DNA of 33,082 bases from Mesaphorura yosii. Its lineage: Eukaryota; Arthropoda; Collembola; Poduromorpha; Tullbergiidae. The stretch spans positions 1 to 33,082 of the forward strand of contig WIXG01000605.1 of the NCBI GenBank assembly GCA_009869945.1. The letters run 5' to 3'. A model generated the notes under the pieces. It saw only the letters and a list, made by a program, of their open reading frames with translations, was not told the DNA's origin and did not search any database. Shown here piece by piece: positions 8,988 to 21,130 of this stretch; the stretch's first letter is position 1; each line of letters starts with the position of its first letter. A program made the position numbers and the translations under genes.

Positions 8988-11900
8988 TATCATCTTTATT
9001 GATCGGACGCCGGACTAGAAACAAGAAACGACAATGGGGCCACAGGCCAAGTCACAAGCGAGCGAAGGCAAAAGCGCGAGCTGTGAGCAAAGTTTTGTTT
9101 CTGCAAATGCAATTAAGAATTAAGGCAATTGGCATTCGTCGATCGACCGGCTTCGGTTATTTTTTACCTGCGGGTAATGCGAGATGCGCGTTAAATGTCT
9201 AAATGATGAGTCGATGGCGATAGCATGAAAGCCCACATGAAAACAAGGCCAGGCAAAGGGAATTCAGTCACTTTTCTTAAGGTCAGTTTTTATTGCAAGG
9301 TCGACAAAAGGCAGCCCACAACTGCAGCGGAGTCCAATGTCAATCTTGGGAATTTCTCAGTGCAGCCAGTGAGGCAATATTGGTAGTTTACAGTCTAAAC
9401 TGCGGACTGCAGCACAGCACTGAATGAATGAGTGCATGTACAAAGTACACGGAGGGATCAAGGCAAGGTTGAGATGAAGCATTAACCATGAAAGTGTTAT
9501 AAATAGCAATAGCCATTAATGTGAAGTGGACGTTTGACCAAGAGATGAGAAATATGAGGCTGAGCATGGGAAGGAAATTCCAATGCACGAAAGGCAGAAA
9601 GGCAAAGAAGAATTACAAATTCCATCAAGATTTCAAGATTCCAAGGTGAAAGTCAAGCAGGGTTCCAGCTCCAGGCTTCAGGTGTTTTTCTGTTTTTCCA
9701 CTGCCAGCATTACACGATTGCTTTCTGATTTGAAACCGGAGAACGGAGATTTGCTGTCATGTACGGCTCCGTAATCTTGTCAGCTTGAGTTCCTGGGTAA
9801 AGTAAAATGAGTACCTGTTGAAGGGACTGTGGCTGACTAACTACAATGGCCTGGCGGCCTTGCCTGCCTGCTTCTTGCTCGTGCCGGTGCCGGGTTTTGG
9901 GCGTGATAATGAGTTCGAGCACGCAGCATGGCATGTGGCAGTAAAAGGCAGGCGGGTCAGATTTCTTATCGATCGGCGTTCCGGCATTCTCCGCCCGGGT
10001 AAAGATTTGAGCTTCGGAATTCAGATTTCGTGTTAATCGCCCATCGCTAATCGCATCACGTAGCCCAACACGCTTGGTGGTTAATCATTTGCGTGTTTGT
10101 CGTTCGTTGTTCGTATTCAAATTTGGTCGAGTTTGACTCCGGCTTCGACTTTCGAGGCAATCATGCGTTTTGAGCGTGCTTGGCAAAATTCTTGCCTGCG
10201 ATCGCAGTGCAATGCATTCGCAGACATTCTGGCTCGTTTCCTCCTTCACAGATCGCAGGACGAGTGTATGCATTATGAATAAGAAAAGTTAAAATTGTCA
10301 TTACACTGTAATTCTGAGCCCACTACCTTGTAAAGCAAATGAATTGCAGATGCACATGCTCAGCACGTGTCATGATTCATGACAGACTTCCTTTGTGGCT
10401 GAATCGTGCCTGCGTCCGTGTTCGTGTCACCGTTCGATTTAGCATTTAGCGTTTAGCCAGCTTTTGTTTGTGGATTCGCAAGAATTCGAATTCCTTCTGT
10501 TCTTTGCTCTTCCGACTTTGCTCAGGCACAGGTTCACCATTCGAATGGCATAGAACAACGAACAAGTAATTATGAGAATATTTGACGGGAAAAGACGAAA
10601 CTTTTGCAAAATTCGAGCCTCGGCTCAACTTTTACCAAATTGTGAAATTCCCTTCGCATTCGCTATTCCCATCACAAACTTTTCCTATGCTTATGCTCGT
10701 GCTCGCGTATGGACGTGCATTACTTCCAAGGCATAGATTGTGGTTTCGCATCGCCTAGCTTCGATAGTTGCAAAAAGCGCAAACTGACAAACTTAATTGT
10801 CGTCGTCATTGTAACAAAGTTTCCACTTCTCGTGTTCATGATACAAGTGGATTGGATTTTGAGTTGCCGCGTTACATTACATTACACGCAATACGTTGAC
10901 GTTAGAAGTCGGAGTAATTTTTGCTCCATGTTTATAAGAAGCACTTTTCTCGTAAAAACACTTGTTGGCCATTTGCTAGACGCGTGCTCGAGTGGGCCAC
11001 GCGTCGAAGCGCCGACGCGCGTGCACTTGAAGGCTCTCTTCGTCCTTGATGTCGGGTTCTGTTTTCAGAAACAAACTTTCGTTTCCAGATTCCAGTTTCT
11101 GAGAAACTTCTCAAAAACTGTTGATATGAAAGGAAAGTAAATAGGAAAGATGTGGATGCGAATTAATTTAATTTAAGCTATTTTGACGGTGAAACTTTCA
11201 TGTGGTCGAAAGCTAAGTCGACTCACAAAGCTTTCTAGTTATGAACTCTCCGCGGGCATTCTGCTAAACTGCACAGTGGCCCAGGCCGAAGGCAAAACGT
11301 TTCTTTTGACATTTTCACTTTTGGCATTGGCACTTCTTGTGTTTCATGTTTCTGTCTTTGAACCGTTGAAATCTAATTACTTTCTTAATTGTAAATTGGT
11401 CTCGCTTTTCTCAGAAGCTGTCAGTCAAACCACAGATCGTAATTGACTTGGCTGGCTTGGCGAAAGCGATCCAATTTTTCTAACTGAATCAAGTAAGCAA
11501 GAAGTTCATTTAATTCGTTATGGGCCTGGCGTCCTTCATTTCATCATTCAGCGCATTTCTCATTTCTCATTACGTTTTTATTGGCAATGAACAATGTTTT
11601 GCGGTTCTCCTTTCATTTCGAGCTGGACACGAATGACAGACACGGACAGTCGAAAAGATTTCAGTTTGCAGATCTCAAAATCGCGGATCGCCGTATCCCA
11701 CATCTCATCGCAGTTCGTTCGTTTACTTGTTCGTGTTCTCAATATTTTGGCTACCGTTCAGAAATCGAAGTCTAAATCTTGAATTTTCGAAAATCAGCCG
11801 TCAGCCGAGTGATGCCAGGCCAGACGACTCAGCCTGCACCCACAAGGCATGGCGTATTTATTAATGTGTTTTCGCGAAAAAGCGGGACACGCACCGAGCA

Positions 11901-14900
11901 CATGTCACTTGCTACCCCGAATTCGTGCAAATATTAACACCGACGGTTTTGTTTCTTGTTCTTGTACTTTGGTACATTGGCACTGGCCTCGCTTGGCCTG
12001 ACTTAAACTTGTTTACAGCACAGCAAGGCGGAAGGATTCGGATGCTGGCCAACTCTACGCTACTTCGACTCCAAGAATTTGTTTACCGGCTTGTCTGGCT
12101 TTGACTTCGTTGCACTCATTTCATGGTTTCGGGAAAATCCACGCACGTGCGAATAACGTGTTCCGTGTTCTCGTTTTCGTCTTCGTTTTGTCTTGTCCTT
12201 AGTCTCTTGGTTATCGCATGTCTCCATTTCTGCGATTTTCTTGTTTGCGTTTTCCGTACACGTATTTTTACACGGCCATTCATTCACTCGCGATATCGCA
12301 CATTAATGCTTACTCATTTCGTGATTCGTAGATTTGTTTAATCAGTCAATTGACTAGCCGATTAGTCAGTAATTTAATTTCCGCCTGTTTACATTAATAT
12401 TACGATTGCGTGATCCCTACGCATTATTTTAAAGTGTTTGACTCGCTTGGCCATAATATTTACGAGGATGTGGCCGCAGTGACATGGCAGCGGCAGTGAG
12501 CCTCTGCTTTTTATTGCTATTTGCTATTGTTTATTAGACGTGACAGATTGCGAATCACGATCACGATACGAATCACGACAACGGCAAGAGCAAAAAGCGA
12601 ATCATCACTTGTTTACGCTTGTACGATACGATTGAGGTTGTTTACAAATAATTCTGCATGCTGAATGCTTCTTGTCGCCCATTCGCTCGCTGTAAATGTG
12701 TAGTGATGAGATGAGATGAATCCTGTGAAGTACTTAATACTTAATTAATAAAAATGTATTCGTGGTGTGAGAATTCATGGTCAAGCTCAGATTCTGCTAT
12801 GGTCCAACCAGCATGAGTCCAGAGCAGAAAAGGTAGCGTGAGTGATGGCCTGTGTGGCCTGCGGCCTGCCGTAATCTTCCACTAATAATACGTAATAGGC
12901 CAATGGCAATGGCATTATAGCGTGGGATTCGTGTACGTGTATATAATGAGATGCTTCACTCGGCTACAGCTCGGCTTGGCTTTACGGTCCAGCGAACCTG
13001 ATTGTAAACAAACGTAAAAGCTTGCACCCCCCACCTCGCTTGGCTGACTGGCCAGACCAGCAAAATAGCATTCGCGAATTCTTATTAGAATTTATTGGCT
13101 CTAATTGAATTACGCACTGGGCAACGCCGACGCGACGGGAAATGGCATTGGTAATGAAAGATGTGGCATTCAGTTCCCTTGCGCCTTGCCCGTCATGCAA
13201 ATTATTGCTAGCTGTTCACCGCAAATGTACGCTACGCGTTCTTTGTACTTGAAATGACAGACAGTTCAAATATTCAAATATTGTGAATCATGAATCGCGA
13301 ATAGTGAATGGCGAAATCGAATGTAATGCAAAAGTAGATACATTCTGCTCATCAATTTTCCCATTACCCTTTGCTGTTGGGCTGATTTCTCATTGTACTT
13401 TGATCCTGCCGTGGCTGGGATATTTTGAATCTGGATGTGGATGTGGTTTGGATTTGGATTACGTAAATACGACAAGGTTGCACTGTTTGCCTGTTTTCTG
13501 TTCTGTCCCTGCTTGAGCGATGCGCGTGCAGTTTGTTTACTTTTTCGGGTTTTGAGAGTCTCAATAACAAGGTTCAGAATCAGTAATCGGATGTGCCAGC
13601 CAGCCAATTGAGCGTGGCGCGTGTCTGAAATCGTGTGCCCGGGCAATTTGCAATTTTCGAGAAGCGAGAAGATTCAATTTTCCAGCGAGAAGTTTAGCCT
13701 TCCCTGAAATTGAATAGAAATCCCAACAACGGAAACAGAATGGCTGAATGTTTGCTTTGCCGTTGCTGGTTGCAGGAAAATTGCGAAATAGAAATCTAAT
13801 TATTTATTGGACGGTATAAACAGCGGACGGACGCGAATGGCGAATATGAAATGTGAATGTCATTGCGATCCGCGACCAAGTTTGACGTAGGCACAAGTGC
13901 AAAGATCAAGAACTCGCAAATCCTTTTCGTGTGCTTGCTTGCAGGCTTTTGGTGGTTTGGTTTTACTTTTGCCTTAGCTTCAAGCGTGCACGTGGAATGG
14001 CAAATTTAGTTTCGCATTGCATTCTACGCTGAGCTGCGTTGCGCGTCATTCGGTTTCTGAAAACTCCATAAACACAACAGATTTGTACTTTAGAACCTTA
14101 GACTTGATTGGATCTATTTTTTATGCTTCCAAGATTTCCTTTCAAGATACATTTCCTTTGTGTCAGCTCCTGCGAGTGTGCAGACTGCACAAATTCGCAT
14201 CAAGCGTCAGGCGTCATTTGATCACTTCAGGCTTGATTTAGCAGCTGCCACTGTCACTGCGTCAAGATTTACCCAATGTAATTAAACCTGACTTGACATT
14301 TTAAGAACGGGTGAACGGCGAACGAAAACAAGGCGAAATCCGGCATGCGTGGATGCGTATTTGGGTTGCTTTCCTGACGCAATCGAATTAGGAATTTGCT
14401 ACGCGATAGCGACTTGCGAATAATGAATGCTTGAGACAACAACAAAGACTGTGTCTTGCGTGTGTGTGACGTTCACTTTCACGCTTCCTGTGCATGGACA
14501 ACTTGTTATTGTGAGCCAACCAACGTGACGGTGACATTCTTCAGGTTAAATGTCAAGCGTCAACACAAAAACTTAAAAACATGTCCATTAAATTCACAAA
14601 TCAGGAGCGGGTCTCGTGTACGCGCTGGAATTATGTTTCAATCGCAGTTAAGTGATAATCGTTTCAAGCCTTTTTAGCTTTAAGGTACGTGATACAAAGC
14701 AGGCAGGAAGTCAGTTAAACGCACATAAAGAAATTGAATTATCGTCCACACAGCCATCATTCGAATAACGAAGAACGGGACGCAATACAAAATTAAGTAT
14801 GACTTAATTAATGATAACCGCACACAAGACCTTGAAAGGAATCTCCATGAATTGCTGGCCAGGAAGTTTGCTCATGCAAAGTATCTGAGAAGTCTAAACA

Positions 14901-15089
14901 TAAAAGAGAGCTTCAGTCCAAGCCTGAGACAGTATTTATACTGCAAAATTCGCGTCGTGTTGTGGAAATCTCATTTGCAATTCACATTAGCTCATTCAGC
15001 GTTCATCTGCGACTGCAGTTTCAATGTTCCAAGGTTGAGGACAAAAAATGGACAATGGAAAGCAAATTCGTGCGCATGCGTTTGTGCCG

Positions 15090-15109
15090 TTCGCGATCGT
15101 GATCGCGAA
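15090..15109. repeat. 20-bp near-perfect palindrome
   Basis: TTCGCGATC at 15090-15098 and GATCGCGAA at 15101-15109 form 9-bp perfect inverted arms around a 2-base centre (GT). It could bind a dimeric factor or be a chance palindrome. It lies in the noncoding spacer. Confidence 0.6.
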
Positions 15110-18100
15110 GGCGCTGGCTGAATGTGGACGCGTGCCGCGTATCGCGTTTGCACGTTTTCAAGCCATAAATAGTCAAATTAGAAATGAGAATGCGAATTTA
15201 AGTTGCGAATTTGGCTTAGGCTTAGTGTATTGTAACATGTGTTTACTGTACCAATTTTTTCGTCTTACGTTTTGTCTTGCTGCTTGTAGGCACGTAGACT
15301 CAAATGAAATCGCAAAATGTAAGCAAATGAATTGCCATTGCCGAATTAGCATGGTAAATGTAATGGTCGCAGTGGCAGTGAGGGTAATTCAGTAATGGAT
15401 ATTCAATGCGGCCATCGATTGCGTAAGCGAAAGACGGGCCAAGCCAGGCCCAACAACAGGTGAATGAGTGAATGTGAACAATGAATACTAATTCGTACCT
15501 ACGTATATTGTCTTGTTTATTGATGATAATTTATTTATGAGTACGAGAATGAGCGAGATGATGATAATGTCTTTGCCGCGGCTAGGCTTGGGTACGCTAC
15601 GCTATGGTACTTTATATGCAGATGCAACGGCAACGCAGATTTGGCGACGTGATGGTGATTATAATTGAGTTCAAGGCTTCTCATTCTCATCTCTGCAGCC
15701 GAAGCCTCAAAGAAACTTACCTGTTTTATGTTTATGTGTAATGCGTTTGAAAATGCTCGCTCGGCTCAGGCTCGAGCCAAAACTGCCGCCCAAAACAATA
15801 GCAATGGCAATTTCAATTAGTAATTACTTAGTAAGCCTTTAATGGCCACAGCCGCCAAACCGCCAAATTGATCCAAATCAGTTCCAATGTCAATTAGTGA
15901 ATTGCGAACACGAACAGCGAATTAGCGTCGAACTGTTTCAGTTGGTATGTTGACTGCTTGGATTCCTTTTCGTTTTTCTATCCTGCGCTTCGTGGCCTGA
16001 AAAGCAATTTCAGACTGGACCTGTATGACTATATGAGCGCATGTAAAATATGACATGAAATGCGAAAATGCGATCTTGGCCTGGGTCTCGAAAATCAATA
16101 CGCCTTGTTATGGAGAGTAAGATTTCGTGCTCGAGATGTGAATGGAGGCAATGATGCGTGACAGCGACAGCGACAACGATAACGAAAGAGTCTGACAGAG
16201 CCATTAAATGCAGATTGCAGATGTCAAGCTGTTACGTTACGATTCTTTTCGCGTATTTCGAACGCGACTGTGCTGTACTGCTTTGGCTTTGGCTTGGCTC
16301 ATAATGTACGTGGCAATGGCGATAGCATAATGGAGATTGACAGAGAATTGGAGATTCTATTCTTCTCTGCTCTGCACTGAGTCGCAGTTGCAGTCACAGC
16401 GATGGATTAGTCGACGAGGTGAATTTGTTAAGTAAATACGCGAGATCAGGCAAAAGTTGTTGACCTGTAGTCCCATGTGCGTATTAATTGAATTTGGGCT
16501 GAGGTGCATTTACGATGCTTAGTCTCAAAAGCAAAATTTTCATTCGTATGCTTGTATTGGTCCACTGATTTTGTTACTCGCCAAATTATGTACTTCAAGT
16601 CAAGCCGCCGAGTAAGAGTGAGATTTTAGATTACCGAGCGAATTGAAGCTTGACGCTGCAACGGCTTGAATGAAATTTCTCAGACGTGTTCGCAAACGCG
16701 TTCGCGTACGTGTGAATTGCGAATTCAGCAAACAGTGAATTTGAATTTAAAATTTGAATGCCTTGTGTTTAGAAAGTGCGAGCAAGAGTGCAAGTTTACG
16801 AGCCGTGAGCTGTGCCCACAAAAAGACAGGCATTAATTTCAATCTTCTCGCCCTGTGGCCTGTGCCTTCGATTCACGAATATCACGAAGTTTGTTTGGCT
16901 TATCTTGATGCTCTCTGCTCTCTGAGTGAGTTGATGTAATGAACCAGTTTCTCTTATGAAATCATAAGGCAGAAAAGCAGAGAATGATGCAGATTGCTTG
17001 CAAATGGCAAATACTTTACAGTTGCCTCACTGAATTGAATTGAAATTGATAACCTTGGCCTTCGTGCGTATTAATAATTGCAAGTATTTTATTCTCTTCT
17101 CAGCCAAGAGGCCAAGACGAGCCTCAGCCGCATGGAATCAAGTTGGGTCTGTCCTGCTCGTGGACTTGACTAATTAATTCATGTATTCCTGCTCGTGTCC
17201 GCGCACTGACGTTCTTAATTGACATATAAACATTTAAACGGACGTGACGAGTCGGCCCTTCGGACGAGTCGCACGATGAGCACATCAATAAATTATATTT
17301 CACAGTCAGTCGACAGTCGTAATTGTAATTGGCGAAATTGACGATGCCTTATTCGCATTCGCACTTTGTTCATTTTGTTATGTTGTTATGCAATCGGTTG
17401 ACATTGGCCTACGGCTCAGCTAATTTGAACGCGATTGGAATTATGATTTGATTGGCTTGCCTCTCGACTTTGCTCTGAGAGTTGCTGTTTTTCACCACGT
17501 CAGAACAAGTTCCTTTCTATCCAAGATTTGGTAACACGTTAATTACATTCTGATTACGTAAATACCGCGTATGTATGTACATATGTTTACGCGTGTGCGC
17601 GTGGCGTGTTTTGGGAAGGGTGACTTGATTTGTGATTCTGTGATCGCAGATGTTTTGCAAGAGATTGACAAATTTGCACTTGGACTTGGACTTCGTGCAC
17701 TGCGCTTGCGCTGCTCGAGGGTTTGAGGTCAACTTGGTCAATTTGCCAATTCTTGAGAAATTCTGCCGACATTCTGCGTGTTTTTCAATTCCAAGTGCAA
17801 ATTGCGACACAGCTCAAGTGCATTTGCGACTGCTGCTTGACCAGCAAATGAAAATGAAAGCAAGTTGCAAAAAAGCGATGAACTTTCCTGCTTGTGCTCG
17901 AATTTATACGGGATTATGTTTTGTGTCCATAAACGTAACCAGCCTGAGCGATAAACCAGTTTAGGGTTTTTGTATGGACTGCATCCAGAAATTACCAGAA
18001 ATGGCAGGCCAAAGCCAAATACGGCGCAATACTTGGGATACTTGATAACAATGAAAGAAAGGCAATTCATTCGGTAGACGTAGAAGTAGTATTTGGAAAG

Positions 18101-18916
18101 TCAACGATTCAATAATGGCCCAACTTTTATGTGTGCAATGGCCCGAGAAGGAACGGCACAACACATATCGTAAAAATTCATCATGTTTATGTTTTCATGC
18201 TTGAGTATTTTTCTGTTGTTCACGTTGACGAACTCGAGTTCGAATTCACATGTTGAGGCTAATTGAATCTCGTCATCTCGTGTTTTGGTCGTCTCGTCGT
18301 GTCGCGTCGCTTGCGGCGACGCCTGTTTCTTGTTTGAAGTATGTTTATGTTTACAAATTACTGCTGCGAATAATGTTTCGTTTTTCTCTGCAAAAGTCAA
18401 AGAAAACTCGCCATTAATTTCCGAATTGTTTCATTTTCTTGCATTGCAGGTGGAAGATCGATTTCAACTGCGTCATACGTCATGCATAAAAAAGTAAAAT
18501 TCATGCGTGTACGTCATGGGATCATGCCACAAATGTCACTGCTGTGCTGATGTTGACACACTGGCCTGAGCCCGAGCAAGTTTCAAGCGATTACAGCCCA
18601 CCTGAAGTTAAAAGGTAATTGTCATTATTGGCTTAATTAAATTTGGCACGCTCGATAATCGACAATCGATTTTCGCCCGGGAGCTTCAGCTTCTGATGCT
18701 TCTGCTTCAAGTCCTTGAGCTCCGTGAATTGCATTGCTACTTGTCTGTGAATCAAGTGAATCTTGACCTGCTTCAACCGCAACAATCTTACTGCTTACAT
18801 GCAGGCCGCAGCCACAGCACGCTTATCTGTCCCAAATCCCATATCTCATGCTTTGCTACGAAACGACAAGATAGCAGTGGATAGTGGATAGGAACCAGAC
18901 GCGGATACAGGCACAC

Positions 18917-18934
18917 ATGAATGAATGAATGAAT
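18917..18934. repeat. (ATGA)n microsatellite
   Basis: Four and a half copies of ATGA lie in tandem in noncoding sequence. Confidence 0.85.
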
Positions 18935-20868
18935 TTACTTCGTGCCACGCTGCGCTGCTGTTCGGCTACGCTATTAATTATGTCATTCGATTACGCAATA
19001 AGCCCAGGGCACAGGCATCAACCCAATTTTCCTGTGCGCGTCGCGTATCGCGTACGACTACAAACAACTTCCACTTTCGTGGTCGGTCGTGGGCCATGCA
19101 GCCATGCCACGTAATTAAATGATCTCAAGGAACTCATTTCCGAAATACGACCAAAACAAGTCAAGTCAAGCCAATCCAAGCCACGTTAGCCACAACTCAA
19201 GCCAGCCATGCATAAATAATGGACTGCAGGTTACAGGTTGTTCATTAAGCTGAACTGTGCTACACTGCGCTCGTGCCGGACTGCTGCTTCACCTGCTTTG
19301 CTAATTGCTACGCTGTTGTACACTTCCTTGTACGGACGCCACATCGTGCGTTCAGGTGTGCCGTGCCAGTATGCTAATTAGTGGCAGTGCTTGAGATTAC
19401 GAGCTCAAAGAGGAAACAATAAGTGTTTGAAATAATTACAGCGCATATTAACATGAGCTTGTCCAGTCCGGTTCAATGCTGATGCAAATACAAGTCCAGA
19501 GCGAGGCCGGGCCGAGTATTGCGACTGTCGATGTATACGCACAGGTAAGCCACGTGCTGTGTAGTCGACATTTTCTCTTGATGAACGTCCTCGCATGAAT
19601 TTAGTTTGAGATTTGAATAGTATTTGAGACCTTAGATGCGGGAATTCGAGAATCCTCAAAAGTTCTTTCATATCTTTCCCAGTCAAGTATTTCCAGTAGG
19701 CAGCCCAACCTCGTGCGCGTGCCCGCATTGCTTGCATTTTTCTCCATTCGCGTTCGTATTTCGCATTCTGTCAACTTTGTCTATGTGAAGTGAATATGAA
19801 ACTTCTACAGAATGAAATGAAAGTTTTATAGACTAGACTGGAAGTTCTGTGAGAGTTAGAAAGTTGAAACGAAGTAACTGGAAACTCGAAGCCGAGGCAT
19901 GGCCTTTGCTTTTCCCATTGAAATACACTGTATTGCGATTCCAGCAGGCTGTCTCTCTCGTTCATCATGAATTTTCCTATACGTATGCTTTCTGCACCGA
20001 ATTCTTGTCGTGGTATCATGAATTACGGTTGACACTGGCAGAGGCAACAGACTTTTGACACTGCGCTGGTAAAGATTTAACGCGTAACAAAATGGATTTA
20101 GTATTGGGCATTGCTTTGCTTTGCTATTTCGAGAGTCCTTAGAATTCGCTATCGCTATCTCTTTTGTGGAGATTAAGCCTGAAGAGAATGTTAAGCTTAG
20201 CTCTTGTACTTGTACGCTGGTGAATGGGTTCACTAATCATACTCGTAACGTAGCTCGTAATCCTCTGTGCAATGAGCAATGGACAAGCCATGGATTTGGC
20301 TTTGGTTGTGCGTAGCGTAGCTTGACTCTAACGCTGGGAACTGAGACGAGAGTTTTGAGACTCTCGACGGCTCGACTCGACTGCGTTGCATTTGCTTTTA
20401 GTTTAGTTTCAGTTGTTAGCCAGCTTTCAAAGCGAGCGGTCGAGTCTCGAAACGACAGCGTATTCAGTGTATTTGTATTCACTACTGCTGTTTGCATTGG
20501 GATTTAATAATTCAAAGATAAACTAAGCCAAGTCAATTCAGGACAGGAGTCGATTGAGCAAGGATCAATTTATTTCGCATTCGGTATTTTTAGCGACTGC
20601 CGCTGAAACCGAAACCGAGGTCGCGTCGCTTCTGTGAATGAATTTATCGTGATTGTGATCTGTGAACTCTTCTCAAACTCATTTCAAGACTCAACGCGAC
20701 TGTGGAACTTCTTGTGTATACAGCGTGTGAGCGTGAAGCAAGTGGCAATTTTCTGCATGTACGCGAACGTGAATGAACATAAATCAAAGAGACAATTCGG
20801 AGCTCATCTCCAGCAGTGATCAAGATCAAAGATCAACATCATATTGGATTTTCTTCTTTGGTGTGCAG

Positions 20869-21130
20869 TGGAAACTGAGAAATTGGATTTATGAAAAGGA
20901 AACCATAAACCACGTAAGTGCTCCGTGCGTCTGTGGAGCTTGTAATAATTCTTCAATGAAAAGGATCTGGGATCGGATTGGATTCGGATCTGATCTGTCG
21001 CGACAGTTTTTCAATTTCACGTTCACCTCTTTCATGTGATTCTGATTGTGATTTTGCATTCGCCATTTCGCAGATATTCCGGACAATAGCGAGACGCGTC
21101 AGGGAGCAGAGCAGCCACGCGTGAGCAAAG
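20869..21130 (+). promoter_or_regulatory. 5' leader exons of the RNF144-type gene
   Basis: A 45-bp exon 20869-20913 is bounded by acceptor TGTGCAG and donor CAC|GTAAGT. An intron of 160 bp ends at CATTTCGCAG (21073), and the next exon begins at 21074, 57 bp before the ATG. A small ORF, MKRKP then stop, begins inside the first of these exons. In the main frame a TGA at 21122-21124 sits two codons before the start, which fixes 21131 as the first usable in-frame ATG. Confidence 0.55.

Larger units (their letters stand above)
8988..20868. other. Long region without a recognised gene; possible large first intron
   Basis: For almost 12 kb no ORF shows a known domain, conserved block or coherent exon chain, and no transposon, tRNA or rRNA was recognised. 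The sequence is AT-moderate with many near-repeats of short words. GCGAAT or its complement occurs 26 times from 10216 to 21063, against roughly 5 expected in random sequence of equal base frequency. A (ATGA)4 run is at 18917-18934. The simplest reading is regulatory and intronic DNA between the divergent Chk1 (minus) and RNF144 (plus) genes, because RNF144 has noncoding exons beginning at 20869. Confidence 0.5.

Noticed and set aside
7853..20868. tRNA genes, transposons or CRISPR-like arrays in the long spacer
   Set aside because: No tRNA B-box with paired arms, no terminal repeats with a transposase frame, and no regular direct-repeat array were seen on reading both strands by eye.
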